This document shows, piece after piece, positions 36,201 through 44,900 of a stretch of DNA of 64,000 nucleotides. The position numbers were made by a program, and so were the translations under genes. The notes under the pieces are model-generated. The model was not told the DNA's origin, made no database searches, and saw only the letters and a list, made by a program, of their open reading frames with translations. Source of the DNA: Myxococcales bacterium (lineage in GTDB: Bacteria > Myxococcota > Myxococcia > Myxococcales > JAJYLH01); NCBI GenBank assembly GCA_021787845.1, contig JAJYLH010000003.1:124001-188000 (forward strand). Reading direction: 5' to 3'. The stretch's first letter is position 1; the number at the start of each line of letters is the position of its first letter.

Positions 36201-38313
36201 CCGCCGCCTTGGCCTTCTTGAGCGCGTCGTCTCCCTTGTCGGTGATGGTGTCGACTTCTTTCTCGACCTTGTCGAGCACCGACTGCACCTTGGAGCTGAT
36301 CGCCTTCCACTTCTCGTCGATGACCTGGACGAGTTGGTCGAGCGCCGCCTTCGCTTTGTCCACCAGCGCCTGCACGTAGGCGAGAAGCGGCTTGAGCGCC
36401 GCCTCGACCTTCTCCTTCACCAGCTCCTTCACGTGCTCGATGATCTTCTTGTACTTGTCGATGGCGCCCGCGATGTCCTTGATCGCCGACTTGACCATTT
36501 CGATGCCCGAGAGGGCGGCAGCGCTCACGGCCTTCAGCACCGCTTCCGTTCCATTCTTGACCGCGTCGACCGCGCCGGAAATCGCGTGCGCGATGACCGG
36601 CGCCGCCTTCCCCACCACCGCGATCGCCCCGGCGATGGCCTTCTGCGCCGCTTTTTCCACCGCGCCGACCAGGTCCTCGCAACTCTTCGCAACCTTGTCG
36701 ACCACGCCCTTCGCCGCGTCGAACGCCTTCTTCGCCGCGCTCTCGACTGCGCTGCGCAGCGCTTTGAGCTTGTCGCTGATTTCCGTGCCGACGTGCGTTC
36801 CGACTTCCTCGACCCACGCCGCGACCGCCTTGCCCGCGCCCTCGACCGTCTTGACGATGTTCTCCGCCTGCCGCTCGGCCGCCTCGGCCGCCTTCTGCGC
36901 CGCCGAGAGGATGCTCTGGCCGAGCGAGTCGGCCGCGTTCTGCGTTTCCGCCGCCGCCTTCTTCGCCCAGTTCGCCGCGCTCTCGGCGAGGTTTCCGAGC
37001 GATTCCACCTTCTGGAGCGCGGACTGCGCGGCGGCCTTCGCCGCCTCGATGCTCCCGCTCTCCAGCGCCGCTTTCGCCCTCTCCAGGTCGGTCGAGGCCT
37101 TCTTCGCGGTCTTCGCGGCGTCGTTCGCGGCCTTCGCGCTCTTGCGCGCGGCGTCGACGACGGTGTCGACCACCTTCTTCGCCTTGTCCGCGAGCTTTTT
37201 CGCCCGCTCCGCCTCGTCGGCCAGCTTCTTGAGCGGGCTCTCCGACGTCTTCGCCTCGTCGAAGAGCTTGTCGCGCCGGACATAGAAAATCGTGGAGTAG
37301 CCGGCAGCGTCGTAGAAGTGGTCCGCCTCGTAGATGAAGTACTTGCCGCTGTAGACCGGCCCGACCTTCTCGACCTTGAACACCCGGCCGGGCACGATCT
37401 CCGGGTTGCCCGGAACCTCGACCTCGCCGGTGACGAAGCTCATCGCCCGGCGCGTCAAGAGCGATTTCGCCACCTCCTGCGCCTGGTCCTTCGACCGCAC
37501 GTCCGCCGTCGTGATGATCGCGGAGGCCTTGTGGCTGCCGAACTTCGAGAGCGCTGCCCCTGCCTTCTGGCCCGGAAAGGTGATGTTCTCCTGTCCCGCC
37601 TTCGCCGTCGCCGTGATCAAGGTCTTCGCCACCTGGTCCCAGCCGCGCACCTCGACCTGCGACAAGGGCGAGCGGAAGTTCGCCATCGCGGAGAAGACTT
37701 CGAGGTTGCTCTGGTCGGCCTGGTACGAGACCTCGCGACCGGAGACGTTCGGCCGCTCGAAGTGCAGGGTCTTGTCGTCGACGTAGAAGTCGTAACCCTC
37801 GAGGTCGGCCAGGCGTCTCAGGAAAGCGAAATCGGTCTCGTTCGCCTGGATGCGGTACTCGACCTTGACGCCGCCCGAGAAGGTCTGCGCCTGCAGCCCC
37901 GCCTCGCGCGCGATCTGGCCCGCGACGTCCCCAGCGCTCATCTTCGCGAACGTCCGGGTCTTCGTCGCCCGCATCAGCCGGTGCGACCGGTCGAGCCCCC
38001 TGAGCACCAGCACGTCCGGCCCCTGCCGCTCGAGCTCGGTGCGCCACGCGGTCGCCTCGCCCTTGAACACCGGCTTGAGCTGCCCCTCGTAGCCCATCCG
38101 GATCTCCACGTCCCGCGCCTTGTAGAACAGGTCCGCTTCCGACCAGCGTCCATTCTTGTTGTTGACGACCACCTCGAACGCGCTCGCGCCCTCGCGCTGG
38201 AGGAACACCCGCACGTTCTCGACGTACGCGGCGACCTCCGCCTCGAGCTTCTTTCCATCGAGGTAGATGCCGACCTCGGGCTTGAGCCGCTTCGTCTCGT
38301 GGGTCTCCGCCAT
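33283..38313 (-). CDS. gpD/VgrG-like injection-system hub with giant helical repeat tail
   Basis: The protein has 1676 residues. Residues 1-345 are a phage late-control gpD / VgrG gp27-like domain: MGYEGQLKPVFKGEAT, LRGLDRSHRLMRATKTRTF, VEYRIQANETDFAFLRRLADLEGYDFYVD, VEVRGWD and VPGRVFKVEKVG. In contractile injection systems this forms the trimeric hub above the spike; eCIS use a similar protein (Afp8/Pvc8). No gp5-type OB fold follows. Residues 350-1320 are Ala/Lys/Asp-rich heptad-like helix, probably coiled coil. Residues 1350-1575 are ten 23-residue repeats. The tail (1576-1676) is Gly/Ser/Pro-rich. The ATG follows GAGGGA, and a strong promoter lies at 38347-38375. Confidence 0.85.
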   Translation of the reverse strand: MAETHETKRLKPEVGIYLDGKKLEAEVAAYVENVRVFLQREGASAFEVVVNNKNGRWSEADLFYKARDVEIRMGYEGQLKPVFKGEATAWRTELERQGPDVLVLRGLDRSHRLMRATKTRTFAKMSAGDVAGQIAREAGLQAQTFSGGVKVEYRIQANETDFAFLRRLADLEGYDFYVDDKTLHFERPNVSGREVSYQADQSNLEVFSAMANFRSPLSQVEVRGWDQVAKTLITATAKAGQENITFPGQKAGAALSKFGSHKASAIITTADVRSKDQAQEVAKSLLTRRAMSFVTGEVEVPGNPEIVPGRVFKVEKVGPVYSGKYFIYEADHFYDAAGYSTIFYVRRDKLFDEAKTSESPLKKLADEAERAKKLADKAKKVVDTVVDAARKSAKAANDAAKTAKKASTDLERAKAALESGSIEAAKAAAQSALQKVESLGNLAESAANWAKKAAAETQNAADSLGQSILSAAQKAAEAAERQAENIVKTVEGAGKAVAAWVEEVGTHVGTEISDKLKALRSAVESAAKKAFDAAKGVVDKVAKSCEDLVGAVEKAAQKAIAGAIAVVGKAAPVIAHAISGAVDAVKNGTEAVLKAVSAAALSGIEMVKSAIKDIAGAIDKYKKIIEHVKELVKEKVEAALKPLLAYVQALVDKAKAALDQLVQVIDEKWKAISSKVQSVLDKVEKEVDTITDKGDDALKKAKAAVEKAKEACILVKKRDFEGAKSKAADAQDGEKEAKSAADESKGAQDETKRSFADEVESILGKVSDGLGTATKVVGDVQDIVKHDPTESVKKAIADAKTAASSVDSNGSGALAKLEDLGKKIEKVATDPSTKSDVKTAVSDGKTIVDDLKKTVTDAKSFSKSATEKASKTNDDYGDESVDSNALGTTADDSINAAAKAEDSYNQATALVDALKTHDWKGALGDGKDVLTDAQGAVDQIKNAVQAAKGIATQVQNYCHDLNVELVDTAFKSVDDGLSAVEKAYDDFKSIRDQLFGDVDDIKKQADETEQDVVGLIQEIKAAMQQMVDSAQEALDGILDFDIKKAKDAIDKAKNVLKDCKAQIDKIKAHFAKIVKDVESVKPQCEDFMKSLKGSFGDMKNAVQEAKKTPQALADKVKEEAQKLVDQAKQKIDEAKKKLSQAKASQGSAAKIAKLAGDNEKTSCEASVKAADSAVKSGDGAEKVGDGSTDVAKQAGGEIENQAVIQSASAAMTQAAAATATALKAAESAEVAADKAAANDSAGAEAAAQSSEGAANASATQSEQAHAATQQAAGEAQASNDQKAADRQAQQEADQREAAQEKQEEQKEAAAEQQQGTSQGQAGAAKSASSQPTPGGSPPKPGEIPEPPKATPAQAAGQAKGSGEAGADPSKVAVAAQAAGQAKGSGGAGADPSKVAAAAQAAGQAKGSGGAAADPSKVAAAAQAAGQAKGSGGAGADPSKVAAAAQAAGQAKGSGGAGADPSKVAAAAQAAGQAKGSGGAGADPSKVAAAAQAAGQAKGSGGAAADPSKVAAAAQAAGQAKGSGGAAADPSKVAAAAQAAGQAKGSGGAAADPSKVAAAAQAAGQAKGSGGAAADPSKVAAGVQAGGHKPTDIVDGAKGAGAPPQGVQSGLEGAKQAPGKASPDVAKKAVGGVSSGSLGQSPAGAADAASQAEPAGSGSEDALENVKKLANDAEGGD
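33588..34262. repeat. Ten tandem 69-bp in-frame repeats
   Basis: A GATCC landmark recurs every 69 bp from 33591 to 34212 (ten copies). Each unit encodes 23 residues of the form AAGQAKGSGGAGADPSKVA plus AAAQ. Two variants alternate, GGAGAD and GGAAAD; the four copies nearest the 3' end of the gene are all GGAAAD. Copies differ at only a few bases, implying recent expansion or homogenisation. The outer edges are approximate. Confidence 0.9.
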
Positions 38314-38628
38314 CGCTTTTCCCTCGGAAGCAAGAGAGCGCCCGATACTCTACCGCCAAGACACCTGCGGTTCAACGCGAATCGATCCGCGCGGTACCGG
38401 TCGGGGGCCGCCATTTCGGGGTTGGAGGCCGCCTAACCCGCTTCTGGCGCGGAATCGACCGGCCGAGCCGAGAGAACGTCGTTCACCGACGCCAGACACA
38501 GCAACCATCCGTCTTCGTTGATCTTTTCTGATGAGGCTCCGCACGGGTCCCGCTCCCGCCGAGGCCGCGCCGCTTGACGCCGCCCGGAGGGCCACGGTCT
38601 GTTGCTTTGGGGCCGACGGGAGAGGCCG
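38314..38628. other. 315-bp divergent intergenic region
   Basis: It separates the gpD-like gene (minus) from the 121-residue gene (plus). It holds the gpD promoter (38347-38375) and, on the plus strand, a weaker candidate: TTGACG (38574-38579), an 18-bp spacer, TCTGTT (38598-38603). I see no gene in it. Confidence 0.5.
38347..38375 (-). promoter_or_regulatory. Sigma-70-type promoter of gpD-like gene
   Basis: Minus strand: -35 TTGAAC (38375-38370), a 17-bp spacer, -10 TAGAGT (38352-38347). The leader to ATG 38313 is about 27 nt and contains GAGGGA. Confidence 0.55.
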
Positions 38629-38994
38629 ATGGAGCTGACCGAGACCGTGCTCTGCCGCACCGACTGGGTGGAGCGCGCCGAACCGTTTCGGCGCCTGAAG
38701 TTTCGGCGGGACGGCACCGGCTACTACGAGCGGGAGGCTCTGGGCGAGAAGCGGTTCGTCCACGAGAACCTCCTCTACCGCGTCGACGGCGAGCGCCTGC
38801 ACCTCAAGTTCGCGCACGCCCGGCTCTGGACCGAGGTCTCGGCGCGGCTCGCGCCGGGGCTCGAGGCCACCCAGCGCCTGGGCGAGCGCGTCTTGTCCCT
38901 CGCCCAGGACCCCTACGCCTCTACGCTCGAGGAGACCGCTACCGCCGAGCTCACCCTGGAAAGCGACAGCGGTGCCGCTCTGCCGCAGGACTAG
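38629..38994 (+). CDS. Unknown protein between hub and DUF4157 genes
   Basis: The protein has 121 residues with no signal peptide. It is predicted beta-rich at the start (LKFRRDGTGYYEREALGEKRF, NLLYRVDGERLHLKFA), perhaps a small barrel, then helical. GGAGAGG precedes ATG 38629. It is transcribed against both large neighbours; its TAG stop ends only 3 bp from the stop of the DUF4157 gene. Whether it belongs to the injection-like module is unknown. I do not recognise the family. Confidence 0.65.
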   Translation: MELTETVLCRTDWVERAEPFRRLKFRRDGTGYYEREALGEKRFVHENLLYRVDGERLHLKFAHARLWTEVSARLAPGLEATQRLGERVLSLAQDPYASTLEETATAELTLESDSGAALPQD

Positions 38995-38997
38995 CGC

Positions 38998-41900
38998 TCA
39001 CCGGCTTTCGTAGTCGTCCTCGAGATCCTTCAGGAGCATCTCGTGGACGCGCTCGCCCACCTGGTCGAGCAGCTCCTCGCCGTAGATCCCGTTGTCCTGC
39101 GACGACGACCCGTGGGAGATGGAACGCTCCTTCTTCGCCGTGCGCGGCCCCGCCGACAGGCCCTTCTCCGCACCCGCCATGTTCAAGACGAAGTCCGGCT
39201 GCGGCTTGGAGAGGTCGAGGATTTCCATCCCGGGCGCGCCATAGGAGGCCTCCGCCCGGTGCGCTTCCTCTTCGGCGGTGCGGGTGTCGAGGTTCGGCCG
39301 CCCGCGCTGCGCGACGTGGGTCAGCTCGTGCGCGAGCAGCTTTCGCCCCTCGAACGACTGGGGGCTGAACCGGCCGGGCGCGAAGAAGATGTGCTCCCGG
39401 ATGGTCACCGCCTCGGCGTCGAACCGCTTCGTGATGAGCTCCGCGCCCGGACCGGTGTGAATCTTCACGTCGGAGAGCCGGGTCCCGAGGAACCGCTCCA
39501 TCCCGGCCATCACCCCGTAGTCGAGCCGCTTGGGCTCGTCCGCGTAGGCGCCCGCGTCGGCCACCGGCGCTGGACCGTCCGCCGTCTCGCCGCTCGCCGA
39601 CTTGAGGAAGGTGAGCCCGGCAGCGCTGTCGCTACCCGGCTTCGCTCTGGATGAGCTAGACCGCTGCTGCTTGGTGTACTTCTCGATGACACCCCCGGCC
39701 TTGCCGAGCGCGCCGGCGCCCTGCTTCAGCCACGAGGCGACCTTCCCCGCTTCGCCCGCGATTTCGCCGGCGACTCGGGTGACGGCGTTGTCCTTCTGGC
39801 CGACGAGCGAGCCCAAGTCGCTCGCGATGCCGCCGACCGCCCTGGCGCTCCCCCCGACCGCCTTCGCGAGGCCGCTCGCCTCCTGCGCCGCTCCCGCCAG
39901 GCTTCCGGCGAGCCCTCCGAGCGCGCTTCCCAGACGGGCCAGCTCGCCGCCGACGGTCGGCTCGTTCACCTCGGAATCGCCGAAGTGGAAGTCGTTCGCG
40001 AGCCCCTCGGCGATGGGCCGGCCGGCCGCGCCAGAGCCGATCCAGGTGTCCTCGTGAGGCTCGCCCAGGTAAGCGACGTCGCCGGAGCCCGCGCCGGGGA
40101 TCGGCGTTCCCGGATGCGCCAGGGGCACCCGGGTCGGATGGGCCGCCGGTGCCGCGCCGGGCACCGCGTGGTCCGGATGCGCCACCGGCGGAGCGTGCGC
40201 CTCAGGCGCCCCCGCCGCCGACGCGCCGTGCGCGGGCGTGCCGTGCGCGAGGAGCGTCAGCGCGGGGACCGGCTTCGCCCCTACCGGGCTCTTGCCCTGC
40301 AGCCTGACAGGAGCGGTCTTGCCCGCCAGCACGCCGGTGAGACGACCCTTGGCCGCGGCGTGCCTCGCCGCCAGGTTCGAGAGCCCTTCTTCGAGGTAGG
40401 GATCCTCCCCGACGACGCGCGACAACCGCTCGAGCTCCGCCTCGGCCTGGGCCGCTTCGACGTCCATCACCGACTTGTGGAGCTCTTGCGCCTTGGCGGC
40501 GTCGGTCGCCGCGAGGTGGTGGAAGGACGCGCTCTCCCGGTCGACGCGCGCATCGAGCCGGTCGAGCAGCGAGCGGGCCTTGCCGAAAACCGGGTCGTGC
40601 TCGGCCGGCGGCGGCTCGGGGCTTGCGCTGGGGGAAGCGACGAGCGGCAGGGCCGCGACCGCCGGAGGCGGCGTCGAGCCGCCGGCGACGCCCGCTCCGT
40701 CGACCGTCTTCTCAAGCGCGTGCTCCGGCGCGTCGGGATGGGCGTCGAGCTCCTCCTGGTGCGCCGCCAGCTCGTGCGCGTGCTGTTCCGGGTGTTCCGC
40801 CCGCTCGCGCGCGTGGTGCGCCATCTCGTGCGCGAGCTCGTGATGCTCCCGTTGGTTCTCGGCGTGGACCTCGTGCTGCGCCTGCAGCTCGGTGCCCTCG
40901 ATCTGCGCCGCCTGGGCCGAGCCGTGGTGCTCGACCTGCTTCTCGAGCTCCTGCGCGAGCGGCCGGCCCACGTGCTCCATGGCCGCATCGGGCGTCTCAC
41001 GCTCCCGCGATGGCTCCTCAGGCCCCGCCACCTCTCGCTCCGCGCCACCCTGCGGTTCCTCCGGCCCGTTCTCCTCGCCTTCGCCTCCGCCGTGCCGGTG
41101 CTCGTGGCTCTCCCATTCCTCGGCGAGATCGCCACCCGTCTCGCCGCCGATGCGCCAGGCCTTGCTGTTACGGTGGCCGGCGAGGTTGTCGAGCGCCCGC
41201 GCCAGCGGGTTCACCCGGTCGTCCTCGCCGAACTTCCCGAACCGCTCGGCCAGCGTCTCGTGCTCAGCGGCGCCCCGCTCCTCGTGCTCCTGGTCGTCTC
41301 GCGCGACGTGACGATGGTAACCCTTCATCGCTTCGACGCCGGCCCGATAGCCGACGTCCCGCTTCTCTCCGTCCGAGCGGAAACGACGACCGTGGGTCGC
41401 GTGCCAGCGGCCCAGACGCGAGGCGGCGTGGAGCTGCTTCTTGTATTCCCAATCCTTCTCCCGTTCGCCGAGCTCGTGGACCATCTTGCGAAGATGGTCC
41501 AGCTTCGCGTGCGCCCAGCCGTCGACGCGCTTGCCCGCGCGCGAGTCCTTGAGCCTCTCCAGCGGATGCTTGATGAGCTTGTCGCCGGCGTGCTCGTAGA
41601 ACCGGTCGGCGTACTTTTCGGCGCGCTCGTCCTGTTTGTCGGCGATTTCGCCGTGACCGGCCGCCCGCAGCCCGAGCCCCGTGGCGCCGCCGGCGACCGC
41701 CGTCGCGGCGTGCGCGAACTCGAGCGCCGTGTTCGCGGTCTTGGTCCACTTCTCGGCGGTCTCGGCGTGCTCGTGAATCCAGGCGAGAGTACCGGACTTC
41801 TCGTCGGTGTCGGTCATCAGAACGACGTTTTCCAGCCCCTCCTGCACCTTCTTCCCGGTCTCCGAAGCCTTTTCCAGGACCGCGCTCGCCTTTTCGGCCT

Positions 41901-44900
41901 TGCCGTGCACCTTGAGCGCCAGGAGCGCCAGCGCCCCAGGCTTGGCGTCGTCGTGGCGGTGGGCGAGCTTGGAGACCTTGGCCTCGAGCGGCGAGAGCTT
42001 CTGGCGCACTCGGAACTCAGCGGAATTCAGCCGATCCCAGACGTCGCCCTTGCCCGACACCCGATAGCGGGCGACGGACTGGAGCCGCTCCTTGTGGAGC
42101 TGGCTATCGAGATCCTTCTCGTTCAGAACCCCGTCTTGCCCGTTCCCCGGCTTCACGAACCGGAGCCCGACGCCGAGGTAGTGATGGGTGGCTTCCGCGA
42201 CCTTGTCGACCTTCTTCACCCAGGTGTCGATGCCCTCGACCTCCTGGGCGCCGTGCTCGAGGCGCTCCTGCCATTCCTTCGACTTGAAGACGTGACCGGC
42301 GATCCACGCCGACCCTTCGAGGCCGCCCTGGGCGAGCTCGTCGAATTCATGGAGCCCGTGGGCGAGCTTCTCGACCTTGCCGCTCTTGTCGTAGGCCCAG
42401 GCCGCGCCTTTGATGATCTTCGGCGCGAACTTCTTCCCGAAGCGCAGCGCCTTCTGTAGGGCGCCGCTGCGAGCGAGGCTGCGCTCGATCTTGCCGAGCA
42501 CGCCCTTGGTGCCCGCGTTGCCGGTCAGGAACTTCTCCGCCTTGCCCAGGAGCTTCCCGCCGCCGAACTTCTGGAGCAGATCGCCGCCGGCCTGGCTCGC
42601 GACCCCGCCGACCAGGCCTTCGGCGTAATCCTTCCAGCCGTGATGCTTGCCATCGAGGAGCTTGGGCAGCACGCCCTTGGCCGCGCCGAGCCCCACCTTG
42701 GTCGCGATGGCGAGGCCGCCCTTGAGGAACGGCACCGCGCCCTCGAGCCCGCCCATCGCCGCGCCGGCGAGAATCTGCTTCCAGTTGCCGCCCTTCGAGT
42801 AGGCCTCGATGGCGCCCATCGCCGCGCCGATGCCCGCCTTGAGCAGCATCCCGCCGGGGACGAAGGTCAGCGCGACGGAGAGGCCGCTGACGATGAGCTG
42901 CCCGACCGGGCTCTGGATGAAGTGACCGACCGCCTTCGCGGCGTGCTTCGTCGCCTGCCAGGCCGCCTTGGCGAACGAGGTGATCTGCTTGCCGTACTTT
43001 CCCCATCCGTACTTGGCGGCGGCGATGGCGAGGCCGACGGGGTTCGAGAACTCGGCCACCTTCGCGAGCACCTGGAGCGGGTGGTTCTTGACGTACCGCG
43101 CGGCGCTGAGCAGCCCCGCGCCGACCTTGTTCGCCTCCTTGCCGATCCAGTGACCGGCGTCGTGCAAGCCGGTCGAGATGCCGCGCCTGACCTTGCCGGC
43201 GATGGCCCCGACGACCCCGGTCGTCTTGTGCCAGAGGCTCTTGAAGAAGGACCCGGTCCGGTGCGCCGCCCCGCCGACCTCGTGGACCGCCGCGGAAATG
43301 CCGTGCTTGCTGATGTTCCACGCCTTGTGGGCGGCGCTCGCCACCGCCCCGGCGAAGCGGCGGCCCGCGCGGACATAGGCGTGCGCCGCCTTCTCGACGA
43401 GGTTCGTTCCGGCGTGGGCGACCGCCCGGGCGAAGCTCGAAGCGCGGCCCTCGCTCCACTTGACGGCGCCCGCGAGCGCTCCGCCCGTCGACTTCGCCGC
43501 CGCCAGGGCGAGCCCGCCGACCGCGTGGGCCGCGCCCGACACCGCGTGCAGCGCGCTCGACCCGTACGACTTCGCCTTGTTCCAGACCGACGAGAACCAG
43601 CCGCTCAGGCGCGGCTCGTACCCCTGCCCGCGCAGCTTCCCCAGAATCGCCAGCGCGCCGGCGGCGCCAGGGGCCACCGCTTCGAAGAGGCCCTTGGAGT
43701 CCCGCCGCCGGGCGCTCTCGTGTGCCTGGGCGAAAGCCAGCGCCGACAGTCCCCGGCCTTTCTGCGCGACGCCGGGCCGCGGCCGCATCACCTTCGTCAG
43801 CCCCGGCACCTGGCGGCCGATCTGGTCGAGCCGCGCGTGGTCCCGCGCCGAAGCGCGTCCGTCCGGGGGAAGCCCGCTCGCGAGGCGCGCCAAGGCGTCG
43901 CGCCGCTCGTCGACGAGCTTCTGGATCGACCGGACCACGCCGGCGGACTGGTAGCCCATCGTCCGGGCGATGGACGCGAGGTCGCCTAGCGTCTGGCCGA
44001 CGCCGCGGGCGCCGCTCGCCAGCGCCTGGCCGTGCAGGCCCCGCAAGGCCGCGAGCTGAGCGTCCAGCCGCGCCACCGCCGCCTGCAACGAGGCTGCCTG
44101 CGGGGAAATCAGCGGCCGCGCGTGGTCGGCGGCGATTTCGATCCGGTCGAGCTGCGAGGACAGGACCGATTCCGCCCCCCGCATCCGCCGCCGCTGGGCG
44201 ATTTCCACCGCGAGCGCTTCTCCCCGGGGTTTGCGATGGGCGGCAGCGAAGTCGGCCAGCGGGTCCGCTCCCGGGCCACGCTTCTTCAGGTCGAACCGAT
44301 GGACCTTGATCGCGGTGGCCGCGAACATCCTCGTCGCGTTCTGCGCGACGAGCTGACTGAGGACGTCGGGGAACTCGCCCTGCCCGGACAGCGGGAGCGC
44401 TGCCGCCACCCGTGCGCCCGCGGTCCCGCCGGCGAGCCGCGCCCCTTGGGTCCCCCCGGCCGGATTCGCCAGCGCCCCAGCCTTCCCACTCATCCGGATC
44501 GACAGGTCGACCCGACTGATTTCCTCGTTGGCCGCGGACTTCACCGGCGCTCGCTCGCGGCCCGCCACGGCGAGCGCGAGGGGCGTCGTCGGAATCCGCT
44601 CGTCCGCTTGCGCCTTCGCCACCTGGCCGAGGCCCGCCGGGGCGCTGGCGTAGACTGTCACCTGCCGCAGCGCGGAAACCTCGTTGGTCGGCGAGACCTG
44701 GTCGATGGCCTCGTTGACCTGGACCTGGAGGCCGGCGGCGCGATGGCTCTTTCCCGAAGCATCCCGCACCCGCGCCGCCTCCAGCTCGCGGGTCCGGACG
44801 ATCTGCGAGCGCCTTTGCGCGAGCTGCTTCTGCTCCTCCGTCAGCTTCGCGACCGTCGCCGCGTCGCCCGCCGCCGCCGCCGCGAGCGCGGCGTCGCCAT

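Noticed and set aside
32278-38436. Plus-strand open frame of 2052 codons opposite the gpD-like gene
   Set aside because: It is Arg/Leu-rich without domains or a ribosome binding site, and mirrors the biased codons of the real minus-strand gene; typical of high-GC antisense frames.
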